Positions 18,347-26,212 of a stretch of DNA of 64,000 nt are shown here, in pieces. Location of the stretch: contig JABTUN010000001.1 in the NCBI GenBank assembly GCA_015075365.1, positions 372,001 through 436,000 on the forward strand. The letters are read 5' to 3'. Made by a program: the position numbers and the translations under genes. The notes below the pieces were generated by a model. It was not told the DNA's origin and made no database searches. It saw only the letters and a program-made list of their open reading frames with translations. Source of the DNA: Verrucomicrobiaceae bacterium. GTDB taxonomy: Bacteria > Verrucomicrobiota > Verrucomicrobiia > Verrucomicrobiales > Verrucomicrobiaceae. Position 1 is the first letter of the stretch; each line of letters starts with the position of its first letter.

Positions 18347-18640
18347 TTAGCTCAGGCGGCGTTTCCAGTAGCCGGGGCGGCGTTTGTCGTGGGCGACGGC
18401 ATACACTTTAATGACGTCAGGAAGGATGCGATAAATGAGAGAGTAGGGGTACTTCTTGTAACGAAGGATTCTGATTTCGGGAAGAATCTGACGGTATCGT
18501 GTCGGGTCAGCCGCAATGCGCTGCGCAGTCTCCAAAGTACGTTTGATAAAGTTGTCAGCGGCTTGATCGCTTTGTTTGCGATACCATTGAAGACCTTCGT
18601 TGAAGTCCCGTTTGGCACCATCGGAGAGAATGACGTTCAT
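18347..18640 (-). CDS. RelE/ParE-family toxin
   Basis: 97 aa from the ATG at 18640, chosen because it overlaps the antitoxin stop as ATGA. Family marks are the N-terminal strand MNVILSDGAKRDF, the WYRKQSDQAADNF helix, RILRYKKYPYSLIYRI, and the terminal VAHDKRRPGYWKRRL. This pattern (PYS.IYR ... H.RR.P.YW) is typical of ParE/RelE-like toxins. They act on gyrase (ParE) or on ribosome-bound mRNA (RelE), and the target here cannot be told apart by sequence alone. It is the second gene of an antitoxin-toxin pair inserted between cysD and cysN. Confidence 0.88.
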   Translation of the reverse strand: MNVILSDGAKRDFNEGLQWYRKQSDQAADNFIKRTLETAQRIAADPTRYRQILPEIRILRYKKYPYSLIYRILPDVIKVYAVAHDKRRPGYWKRRLS

Positions 18641-18900
18641 GCGGGGCGTTTCAGTGATTCTCGGGCCTCGGCCAGGACATCTTCCAGCGGATGCCATTGG
18701 GTCAGGCCAGCTTCATCATCCGCGATTCGCTGCTCGATCTCAGCCTTCCATTCGGGTGAAAGCGGCTGCTCTTCATCACCATCGGCTCCGTCATAGCTCA
18801 GGTCGAGAAAGCGATCCAGAAACTCGCCTTGCTCACGATTGGTCAGGCGCTTCGCGGCTTCGAGGAGAGTATCGACGGGGCTGAGGACGGTGGCGTTCAT
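18637..18900 (-). CDS. antitoxin of the 'addiction module component' family
   Basis: 87 aa, acidic. It has the layout of small unstable antitoxins paired with ParE/RelE toxins: an N-terminal helix (LLEAAKRLTNREQGEFLDRFLDL), the LSPEWKAEIEQRI segment corresponding to the W..EI..R motif, and a C-terminal amphipathic helix (PLEDVLAEARESL) that would wrap the toxin. It overlaps the toxin gene by 4 bases. It follows cysD by 27 bases on the same strand, so it is probably transcribed with the sulfate operon unless a private promoter lies within the cysD end. Confidence 0.85.
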   Translation of the reverse strand: MNATVLSPVDTLLEAAKRLTNREQGEFLDRFLDLSYDGADGDEEQPLSPEWKAEIEQRIADDEAGLTQWHPLEDVLAEARESLKRPA

Positions 18901-18927
18901 GGGCGGAGGATAGCACAGGTTCAGGAA

Positions 18928-19854
18928 TCAGAAATAGCCCTCTTTTTTGCGGTCCTCCATGGCGGTCTCGCTGCGTTTGTCGTCGGCGCGGGTGCCGCGC
19001 TCGGTCTGGCGGGCGGCGGCGACTTCGGCGACGATGTCGTCGATGGTACTGGCGGTGGATTCGACCGCGCCGGTGCAGGAGGCGTCGCCGACGGTGCGGA
19101 AGCGGATGACCATCTCTTTCACGCGGGGTTTTTCCTCATCGAGCAAGGGGATGATCGGGTTGCCGCGCTCGTCATTGAGTCCGACGGCGAGAAGCTGGCC
19201 GTGACGCTCGATGATCTGGCGCTTGTGGCTGAAGTAGAGGCTGGGGAGCGGGATGTTTTCCTGACGAATGTACTGCCAGATGTCCATCTCGGTCCAATTC
19301 GAAAGCGGGAAGACGCGGAAGTGCTCGCCGAAGTGTTTGCGGCCGTTGAAGATGTTCCAGAGCTCGGGGCGCTGGTTCTTCGGGTCCCACTGGCCGAATT
19401 CGTTGCGGTGGGAGAAGAAGCGCTCCTTGGCGCGGGCCTTCTCCTCATCGCGGCGACCGCCGCCGAGGCAGGCGTCGAATTGATGCTCCTCGATGGTGTC
19501 GAGCAGCGTGACGGTTTGCAGCTTGTTGCGCGAGGCGTTGTGGCCTTTCTCCTCCTGAACGCGGCCGTCGTCGATGGACTTCTGCACGCTGCCGACGACG
19601 AGATCCGCGCCAATTTCCTGCACGAACCAGTCGCGGTAGGTCATGGCCTCGGGGAAGTTGTGGCCGGTATCGACGTGCAGGAGCTTGAAGGGCAAACGCG
19701 AGGGATAAAAGGCCTTCCGCGCGAGCCAGGCCATCACGATGCTGTCTTTGCCACCGGAGAAAAGCAGCGCGGGCTTTTCAAACTGCGCGGCGGTTTCGCG
19801 GAGGATGTAGATGGCCTCGCTTTCGAGGAACTGGAGATGCGTGATGGCGGACAT
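18928..19854 (-). CDS. cysD: sulfate adenylyltransferase subunit 2
   Basis: 308 aa, full length. The PP-loop ATP-pyrophosphatase motif is SGGKDSIVM (about 33-41). CysD-specific stretches include LLHVDTGHNFPEAMTYRDWF, ACLGGGRRDEEKARAKERFFS, FPLSNWTEMDIWQYI and the C-terminal TERGTRADDKRSETAMEDRKKEGYF. It catalyses APS formation from ATP and sulfate together with CysN. It starts 6 bases after the TSUP permease stop. Confidence 0.97.
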   Translation of the reverse strand: MSAITHLQFLESEAIYILRETAAQFEKPALLFSGGKDSIVMAWLARKAFYPSRLPFKLLHVDTGHNFPEAMTYRDWFVQEIGADLVVGSVQKSIDDGRVQEEKGHNASRNKLQTVTLLDTIEEHQFDACLGGGRRDEEKARAKERFFSHRNEFGQWDPKNQRPELWNIFNGRKHFGEHFRVFPLSNWTEMDIWQYIRQENIPLPSLYFSHKRQIIERHGQLLAVGLNDERGNPIIPLLDEEKPRVKEMVIRFRTVGDASCTGAVESTASTIDDIVAEVAAARQTERGTRADDKRSETAMEDRKKEGYF

Positions 19855-19860
19855 GACGAA

Positions 19861-20616
19861 TTAGATGAGGGCGAAGGCTTTGAGCAGATTGCGCAGGCTG
19901 ACGGCAGTGACAAGCACGCCGACGAGGATCATGAAAGGCTTGTGCGGGATGCGTTTGGCGGCCCAGGCGCCGAGCGGAGCAGCGATGACACCACCGAGCG
20001 CGAGGCCGAGGATGATCGTCCAATGCGTGAGGCCGATGGTGAGCAGGAAGGTGATGCTGGCGGCGAGCGTGACAAAGAACTCGACGGCGTTCACGCTGCC
20101 GACGGTGATGCGCACGTCATTGCCACGCACGATGAGGTTTGAGGCGACGATTGGTCCCCAGCCGCCACCGCCCATCGCATCGACCAGCGCGCCGAAGAAG
20201 CCGAGCGGCGTGAGGTGCGTGGTCACATTCTTCGGCGGCACGCGGAAGAAGGCCTTCGCGATGATGACGAGGCCCATGATGATCAAATAGCCGCTGACAT
20301 ACGGCTTCAGCACATCGCCATCGAAGGCGGAAAGCGCATACGCGCCGATGATCGCGCCCAAAACGGCCGGGATGAGCAGCCGACGAAACAAAAAGCGGTC
20401 CACATTGCCAAACGCATGATGCGAGATGGCCGAGGCGCCGGTCGTGAAGCACTCCGCGGCATGCACCGTGGCACTCGTGGCCGCAGGTGGCACGCCGAAA
20501 GCCATGAGCAGCGACGACGCGCTGACGCCGTAGGCCATGCCGAGCGCTCCATCGATCAATTGGGCGACGAAACCGGCGGCGACGTAAAGGCCGAACTCTG
20601 GAGTGAGGAAATCCAT
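19861..20616 (-). CDS. TSUP (TauE/SafE) family membrane permease
   Basis: 251 aa, strongly hydrophobic with about 7-8 predicted membrane spans. Family-typical small-residue segments occur, such as GFVAQLIDGALGMAYGVSAS near the N-terminus and the internally repeated LVDAMGGGGWGPIVASNLI. TSUP proteins move sulfite, sulfonates, thiosulfate or other sulfur compounds. Its place between cysH and cysD (6-base gaps on both sides) suggests it handles sulfate/sulfite for this pathway, perhaps exporting excess sulfite or importing sulfate. Direction is not decidable from sequence. Confidence 0.88.
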   Translation of the reverse strand: MDFLTPEFGLYVAAGFVAQLIDGALGMAYGVSASSLLMAFGVPPAATSATVHAAECFTTGASAISHHAFGNVDRFLFRRLLIPAVLGAIIGAYALSAFDGDVLKPYVSGYLIIMGLVIIAKAFFRVPPKNVTTHLTPLGFFGALVDAMGGGGWGPIVASNLIVRGNDVRITVGSVNAVEFFVTLAASITFLLTIGLTHWTIILGLALGGVIAAPLGAWAAKRIPHKPFMILVGVLVTAVSLRNLLKAFALI

Positions 20617-20622
20617 GGGCGC

Positions 20623-21279
20623 TTACACTTTGTCGGTGACGAGCTTCGCGTGCAGGCCGCACTCGTGTTTTTCATCGCCCTTGGCGGGATCGTAGTAGGT
20701 GCGCTCGTTCGGCAGCGCATGCTCGAGCAGGTAGGCGTCCATTTCGACCGGCGTCCAGTCGAGGATGGGGTTCACCTTGAGGCAGTTGAACTTCGCATCC
20801 CACATGAAGGGCGCCAGCGTGGCCGCACGCTGCGGGTTTTGTTCGCGACGCAGCGCGGTGATCCACACTTTCGGCGCGAGCTCGCGCATGCCGCGCTCGA
20901 AGGGCTCCAGCTTCATGATGCGGCTGAAGGACTCCACACGCTCGACCTCGTCCGGCATCGGCACCTGGCCTCCATTCAGCGCCAGCCAATGCGCGGCGGT
21001 CATGAGCGGCAGGTAGGGCTTCAAATTCAGCGTGAGCTGGGCCCGGCACTTTTCGGCGAAACGGTAGGTTTCTGGCAAATTCGTGCCGTGGTCGATCCAG
21101 AGCACAGGAACGTCCGGATTGGCCTGCGTGACCAAATGGAGGATCACGGCCTCGTAGGGGCGGAAATTCGTCGTCACCAGTGCCTGACCATCCGCATGCG
21201 CGAGGGCGATTTCGATGATTTCCGAGGGCGATTTGCCTTTGGCTTCATCATTGAGGGCGGCGATTTGGTCAAGTTTCAT
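20623..21279 (-). CDS. cysH: phosphoadenosine phosphosulfate reductase-family protein
   Basis: 218 aa. The PP-loop region reads TTNFRPYEAVILHLV, the conserved WIDHGTNLPETYRFAEK follows, and the C-terminal ECGLH carries the catalytic cysteine. The paired cysteines that bind a 4Fe-4S cluster in APS reductases are not seen, so it resembles the PAPS-type enzyme that uses thioredoxin. No APS kinase (cysC) or sulfite reductase gene is in the window, so the pathway is incomplete here. It is the first gene of the cysH-TSUP-cysD-TA-cysN run. Confidence 0.9.
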   Translation of the reverse strand: MKLDQIAALNDEAKGKSPSEIIEIALAHADGQALVTTNFRPYEAVILHLVTQANPDVPVLWIDHGTNLPETYRFAEKCRAQLTLNLKPYLPLMTAAHWLALNGGQVPMPDEVERVESFSRIMKLEPFERGMRELAPKVWITALRREQNPQRAATLAPFMWDAKFNCLKVNPILDWTPVEMDAYLLEHALPNERTYYDPAKGDEKHECGLHAKLVTDKV

Positions 21280-21291
21280 GGGCGGGGTGCG

Positions 21292-21320
21292 ATTTATTCA
21301 CCCAATTCTCGATGTGTAAA
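21292..21320 (-). promoter_or_regulatory. possible promoter of the cys operon
   Basis: On the minus strand a TTTACA (complement of 21315-21320) is followed after 17 bases by ATAAAT (complement of 21292-21297), ending 12 bases before the cysH ATG. Spacing suits sigma-70 and the -35 matches 5 of 6, but the -10 match is weak. Confidence 0.3.
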
Positions 21321-21418
21321 GTAGGAAATTGAAAACGGAGGCCTGCTTTCTGAAAATCGCTGCCCGCTGCATCCTCGCGCTTCCCTTGGGCGTTCCTTGG
21401 GGCCATTTCTGCGCCTCC

Positions 21419-22495
21419 ATGCTCACTTTCGACGCCCACCTCGACCTCAGCCTGAACGCCCTCGGCGGCTTCAATCGCGATCTCCGCCTTCCCGTTCACG
21501 AAATCCGCCGCCGCGAGGCCGGAATGACCGGGAAAGGCCGCGCCGGGGGCACGACGGCTTTTCCGGAGATGCGGAAGGGCAAGGTCGGCATCTGCGTGGC
21601 CACCCAGCTCGCCGGCTGCATGCCCGGCGTGTCACCCATCGCCAACTGGATGTCGCCGGAGCAGGCCTGGGCCGAAACGCAGGGCCAGCTCTCGTGGTAT
21701 CGCGCCATGGAGGAGGTCGGCCAGATGAGCCAGATCACGAATCTGCGCGAACTCGATGAAGCGGTCGCCCTGTGGACCGACGACAGCATTCCCGACGATA
21801 CGAAGCCCATTTGCTACATCCTCAGTCTCGAAGGCGCGGACTCGATCCGCAGCGTGGGCCACCTCGAGGACGCATGGGCGCAGGGCCTGCGCGCGATGGG
21901 GCCGGCGCACTACGGCGTGTGCCGCTACGCGCTCGGACACGATCAGGTCGGACCGCTGCCCGCGGGCGGCAAGGAACTGATCCAGGAGATGGACCGACTC
22001 GGCATGATCCTTGATGTCACTCATTTGAGCGATGAATGCTTCTGGCAGGCGCTCGAAATCCACCACGGCACCGTCTGGGCCAGCCACAGCAACTGCCGCG
22101 CGCTCGTGCCCGATCCGCGTCAATTCAGCGATGATCAAATCAAAGCTCTCATCGAGCGCGGCGGCGTCATGGGAGCCGCATTGGACGCCTGGATGATGGT
22201 TCCGGGCTGGACCCGTGGCAAAACGACGCCGCAGGAGATGGGCCTCAAACTCGAGGTCATCTGCGATCACATCGACCACGTCTGCCAGCTCGCCGGAAAC
22301 AGTCTCCACAGCGGCATCGGCACCGATTTGGACGGCGGCTACGGCATCGAGCAGACGCCGGAGGACCTCGACACCATCGCCGACCTCGCCCGCATCCCTG
22401 CGATGCTCGAAAAACGCGGCTACAAGCCCGAGGACATCGCCAACATCATGCACGGCAACTTCCTCCGCCTCCTGCGGGAGGCCTGGGCAGAGTGA
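21419..22495 (+). CDS. M19 family (membrane/renal-type) dipeptidase
   Basis: 358 aa from the ATG at 21419, which puts the metal-binding DAHLDL (HxD) at the N-terminus as in cytoplasmic M19 enzymes. A TTG 90 bases upstream would add a poor leader. Other zinc-site regions are DVTHLSDECFWQAL, WASHSNCRAL and GIGTDLDGGYG. The fold is an amidohydrolase TIM barrel with a binuclear zinc site that cleaves dipeptides, often with D-residues. It diverges from cysH and converges on the DUF1552 gene, so it stands alone transcriptionally. Confidence 0.92.
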   Translation: MLTFDAHLDLSLNALGGFNRDLRLPVHEIRRREAGMTGKGRAGGTTAFPEMRKGKVGICVATQLAGCMPGVSPIANWMSPEQAWAETQGQLSWYRAMEEVGQMSQITNLRELDEAVALWTDDSIPDDTKPICYILSLEGADSIRSVGHLEDAWAQGLRAMGPAHYGVCRYALGHDQVGPLPAGGKELIQEMDRLGMILDVTHLSDECFWQALEIHHGTVWASHSNCRALVPDPRQFSDDQIKALIERGGVMGAALDAWMMVPGWTRGKTTPQEMGLKLEVICDHIDHVCQLAGNSLHSGIGTDLDGGYGIEQTPEDLDTIADLARIPAMLEKRGYKPEDIANIMHGNFLRLLREAWAE

Positions 22496-22505
22496 CGAGC
22501 CTAAC

Positions 22506-23768
22506 TCACACCGTCTCCAGCCCGCTCATCTCGCCCGTGCTCGTCGCGAAGGCTTCATCCTGCATTCCAAGGCGGTGCAGCATGCTCAAATAGAGATTCG
22601 GCAGCGGGTAGTTGTCCTTTTGGTCAAAGGCGAGGTGCTGGCCGTGTTTGAAACCACCACCAGCGAAGAGGACAGGCATGTTTTTGTTATCGTGACTGCT
22701 GGCGTTGCCGAGGTTTGAGGTAAGCAGCACCATCGTGTCCTCGAGGAGCTTGTCAGTCTTCAGTTTGCGCAAAAACGCGGCCCAGGTGTTGATCACACCC
22801 TGCTCCACGCGGGCGAGCTGCTCCAGCTTGTCGGCATCCATGCCATGATGACTGAGCGTGTGGTAGCTTTCGTCCACGCCCTCAATGCCCTGCACATTGT
22901 TGCCAGTGACGTGCAGCGTGATGAAGCGCGTGCTGTCGGTGACCATTGCCATGTGAACGATGTCCAAAAAGATGCGGTCCACCTCCACCTCATTGTCACG
23001 CGGGATTTGCGTCGGCGGCTTGAGCGCGACCTTCGGCTTCGGTTTGTGCGTCCAGGCCTCGTTCGCGGCCAGACGCTGCTCCAGATCACGCACGCTGGTG
23101 AACCACGCGTCCAGCTTGTCACGATCCCCTGCCCCGAGCTCGCGCTGGAGCGATTTCGCCTCCGCGCCGACGACATCCATCACGCTGCGACCCTGGCGGA
23201 TGAGTTCCGCCTGCCGTTCCTGCTCTGCGGGCGTGTCATTCACGAAAAGTCGCGTGAACAGCTTCATCGCGCTGTTTTCCGCCGGGATCATCGTGCCGTT
23301 CTCCGTGTAGCTCGGGCTCGTCTGCGAGTTCGTGTTCAAAACCAGCGCCGGAAAGCGCGTCTCGTGCCCCAGATGCTTCGCCATGAGCTGGTCGAGCGAG
23401 ATCGTGTTCCGCGTCGTCGATCCCCGCGCATTGGGACAAGCCGAAAAGATGCTCCCCTCGGCCGTATGCCCTCCCGTGACGCCCGGATGCGATGAACCCG
23501 ACACCACCGTGAAATCCTCCCGCAGATCCTGAATGCCCGCGAGATACCGCGAGGGCTTGTAGTCACGTCCGGCACCTTCCGGCACCAAATTCGGATTGTG
23601 CAGCCCCAACGCCAAACTCATCCCCACAAAGCGCTTCGCTTGTTTTGCCTCCTTCACCGCCGCAAAGGCCGGAGTCATCGCCTCCAGCAGCGGCAAACCA
23701 AGCGTGATGCCAGCGCCGCGCAGCATGGCGCGACGGGAGAGGTGTTTTTGAAAGGTGAAAGTGCTCAT
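22506..23768 (-). CDS. DUF1552 protein, Tat-exported (copy 1)
   Basis: 420 aa with a twin-arginine signal (SRRAMLRGAGITLGLPLLEAM). Typical DUF1552 blocks are VVSGSSHPGVTGGHTAEGSIFS, TDSTRFITLHVTGNN, YHTLSHHGMD and LLTSNLGNASSHDNKNMPVLFAGGGFKHGQHL. The fold is probably alkaline-phosphatase-like, related to DUF1501, but no activity is established. It follows the DUF1592 gene by 14 bases, a pairing seen again at 47.9-51.6 kb and common in Planctomycetes and Verrucomicrobiota. The two proteins probably work together in the periplasm or at the surface. Confidence 0.92.
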   Translation of the reverse strand: MSTFTFQKHLSRRAMLRGAGITLGLPLLEAMTPAFAAVKEAKQAKRFVGMSLALGLHNPNLVPEGAGRDYKPSRYLAGIQDLREDFTVVSGSSHPGVTGGHTAEGSIFSACPNARGSTTRNTISLDQLMAKHLGHETRFPALVLNTNSQTSPSYTENGTMIPAENSAMKLFTRLFVNDTPAEQERQAELIRQGRSVMDVVGAEAKSLQRELGAGDRDKLDAWFTSVRDLEQRLAANEAWTHKPKPKVALKPPTQIPRDNEVEVDRIFLDIVHMAMVTDSTRFITLHVTGNNVQGIEGVDESYHTLSHHGMDADKLEQLARVEQGVINTWAAFLRKLKTDKLLEDTMVLLTSNLGNASSHDNKNMPVLFAGGGFKHGQHLAFDQKDNYPLPNLYLSMLHRLGMQDEAFATSTGEMSGLETV

Positions 23769-23782
23769 GGTGCGGTGAAACG

Positions 23783-26083
23783 TTATTTGATTCGGAAAAT
23801 GTCGCTCAAAACCACCTCGCGGATGATGGAGCGGACATTCGTGGCCTTCTTCGCGATGTCGTCGAGTGCGGCTTCATCGCTGAAGCGGGGTGGAGCGCCG
23901 GTGGCGTAGGTGAGAAAGTGAGTGGCGAAGCCGCGGGCGAGTTGCTCGGGGCGTTGGGTCTGGATGTGCTGCCAGGCGGCGAGGTCGGTGAAGGGTTCGC
24001 CTTCGGGGGTGAGGCCGCTGGGATCGACTTTGGCTCCGCGGCCGTCCTTGCCGTAGCCTTTGCGCCAGATGCCGACAGGATCGTAGTTTTCGAGCGCGAA
24101 GCCGGGCGGGTCGATGGTTTGATGGCAACTGGCGCAGCTCTCGTTGTTGCGATGCTTGTCGAGCTGGTCGCGGATGCTCGTGGCACCAAGAATGTCAGGC
24201 TCGATGGCAGGCACGCCGGGCGGTGGCGGCGGGATGTGATTGCCGAGAATGCGCTCGTTGATGAAGACGCCGCGCACGACGGGCGAGGTGCTGGTGCCAT
24301 CGGCAGTGACTTTGAGAATCGCGCCCTGCGTGACGAGGCCGCCGCGTTTGGCTTCGGCCTTCAGCGAGACTTTTTGGAGGCCTTCGCCGCTCTTCAGATC
24401 GAGATCGGCCTTGTAGTGGCGCGAGAGGCGTCCGTTGAGGAAGGCGAAGTCTGAATCAATGAGGTGGGTGATGCTCAAATCGCGACGCAGTAGCTCGGTG
24501 AAGTAGGCGCGGGTTTCCTGGAGCATGGATTCCTGCACGACAGGGTCAAAGTCGCGGAAGAGACGCGTGTCGGGCGTAGTGAAGTCGATTTGATTGAGTT
24601 TGAGCCACTGGTCGGTGAAGGATGCGATGAAGCGTTTTGCCTTTTCATGCGAGAGCATGCGCTCGACCTGCTGCGCGAGGGTTTGAGGATCGCGGAGCTT
24701 GTTTTGGTTCGCGAGCTTGATGAGATCGCTGTCCGGCATGGAGCACCAAAGAGCATAGCTGAGTCGCGAGGCGATGGCGTGGTCGTCGAGAGGGCCGGGA
24801 GCTTCGATGAAGGTCAAAAAGCGTGGTGAGCACAAAATGGCGCGGTAGGCCGCACGAAGAGCCTCGATCGCGGATTCTCCTTCGGCGAGGCTTTTGGCGG
24901 CGATCTGGCGGTAGGGTTCGCTTTGAGCCGGGGTGACAGGACGGCGGAAAGCGCGTGTGGCGAAGCGGGTGATGAGCGCGTCGAGATCCGCTGGAGTGGC
25001 TTTTTCGATGTCCACCTCATCAAAGAGACGGCTTCTCACGGCAGCGCGTCCGGCATTCGGATGGATGCGCTCCATGTCGATGCCGGTGAAGGCGATGCCT
25101 TGATAGCCTTGTTTTTCGAGATCACGCCCGACAAAGGAGACATTGCCACCTTTGGCACCGGTGGGGGCTTTGCGCTGGGTGGCATCGTTCGGTCTGATCT
25201 CCAGCATGTGGCCTCCCTGAATCCACGCTTCGTAGGTGAGGTCGCGCGGCGTGGCTGTGGCCTCGACGAGGCCGATCATGTAAAGCATGGGGGCCGAGGA
25301 GCCGCAGGCACCGGAGCGCAGCGTGCCCCAGACCGCGCCATCGGGACCGGGATTGATGGCCTGCACCTGCCGCAGGGTGATGCGATACCAGCCGTCTGCC
25401 GGCACGGTGGTGGCAGGCAGACGCCCGAAAAACTGAAGCGTGATGGGCCAGGAGATGGTACGGCTGCCGCGATGCTCCGGCATGCGATTGTTCCCACCGC
25501 GGTGCACGCCCATCTGCTTCGGCGTGTGATGCTTTTGGTAGTCTTTGTCGCCTTTGATGGCGCGGTCAAAAGCATCGCTCAGCGCGAGATCGGCCACGTC
25601 GAGGTAACGAGCGAGCTGGTGATGCGAGAGCTGCTGGCCGTCCGCGACGGTTTCAAAGCCATGCGAGGCGCGATCCTCCGGCAGCAGTGTCTTGAGCGGG
25701 ATGTCGATGCCGAGCAGGTCGTGCATCGTGTGCTCATACTCAACGCGCGTGAGCCTGCGGCTGCGCACGCGGCCATTCGCGGCGATGTCGGCCTTGTCAG
25801 CTTCGAGCAGCGGTTCCTTCAAAGCGGCGAGGAAGATGTCTTTTTCGTTCTTCTCCGGCTGCGGCTTCTTTTTCGGCGGCATCTCGCCATCGCGCACTCG
25901 CTCAAAGACTTTGATCCAAACTGGATGCTTCGCATCAAAGGCGAGCGATGAAAGATCGAGGCCACCTTTCTTCACATCCGCGTCATGGCATTCGACGCAG
26001 TGCCCTTCGAGAAAGGCAGCGACCGGGACAGCGGCGAAGGATCCGCCGCTGAAAAGCGCGAAAAGAGACAGAAAACGAAGCAT
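23783..26083 (-). CDS. DUF1592 cytochrome-like protein (copy 1)
   Basis: 766 aa from the ATG at 26083, which places a signal peptide (MLRFLSLFALFSGGSFA) at the start. There are two haem c motifs: CVECH at 29-33 and CASCH in the C-terminal part (near NESCASCHQTIDPPGFALENYD). Between them come the DUF1587/1595/1592/1588/1585 set, including RRLTRVEYEHTMHDLLG, FATRAFRRPVTPAQ and GGLVTQGAILKVTADGTSTS. A role in periplasmic redox chemistry is implied by the haem sites, but no reaction is known. It is coupled to the DUF1552 gene downstream. A large hairpin separates it from the sulfatase upstream. Confidence 0.92.
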   Translation of the reverse strand: MLRFLSLFALFSGGSFAAVPVAAFLEGHCVECHDADVKKGGLDLSSLAFDAKHPVWIKVFERVRDGEMPPKKKPQPEKNEKDIFLAALKEPLLEADKADIAANGRVRSRRLTRVEYEHTMHDLLGIDIPLKTLLPEDRASHGFETVADGQQLSHHQLARYLDVADLALSDAFDRAIKGDKDYQKHHTPKQMGVHRGGNNRMPEHRGSRTISWPITLQFFGRLPATTVPADGWYRITLRQVQAINPGPDGAVWGTLRSGACGSSAPMLYMIGLVEATATPRDLTYEAWIQGGHMLEIRPNDATQRKAPTGAKGGNVSFVGRDLEKQGYQGIAFTGIDMERIHPNAGRAAVRSRLFDEVDIEKATPADLDALITRFATRAFRRPVTPAQSEPYRQIAAKSLAEGESAIEALRAAYRAILCSPRFLTFIEAPGPLDDHAIASRLSYALWCSMPDSDLIKLANQNKLRDPQTLAQQVERMLSHEKAKRFIASFTDQWLKLNQIDFTTPDTRLFRDFDPVVQESMLQETRAYFTELLRRDLSITHLIDSDFAFLNGRLSRHYKADLDLKSGEGLQKVSLKAEAKRGGLVTQGAILKVTADGTSTSPVVRGVFINERILGNHIPPPPPGVPAIEPDILGATSIRDQLDKHRNNESCASCHQTIDPPGFALENYDPVGIWRKGYGKDGRGAKVDPSGLTPEGEPFTDLAAWQHIQTQRPEQLARGFATHFLTYATGAPPRFSDEAALDDIAKKATNVRSIIREVVLSDIFRIK

Positions 26084-26131
26084 GGGGGTAGCGCGACAAC
26101 GCGAGGGATGCGGCGGTCTATCGCGGGGTAG

Positions 26132-26205
26132 GAAAGTGGAACAGATTTTCAACCTGTTCATCCTGGCTCAAGCCATCGAACAGGTTGAAAACCTGTTCCA
26201 CTTTC
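26132..26205. repeat. nested inverted repeat (REPIN-like), possible terminator
   Basis: Two 28-base arms (26132-26159 and 26178-26205) are inverted copies with one mismatch, spaced by 18 bases that themselves contain TGGCT-CA-AGCCA. The right arm also contains a smaller palindrome (GAACAGG ... CCTGTTC), and the left arm the same with one mismatch, so the element can fold as one long hairpin or as two hairpins. This is the layout of paired REP sequences. It lies 7 bases past the sulfatase stop and could end that transcript. Confidence 0.75.
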
Positions 26206-26212
26206 TTTTGGG

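Noticed and set aside
21329..21419. N-terminal extension (signal-like leader from a TTG) on the M19 dipeptidase
   Set aside because: The metal-binding HxD motif belongs a few residues from the start in this family, and the ATG at 21419 fits it; the upstream part has no clear signal peptide or ribosome-binding site.
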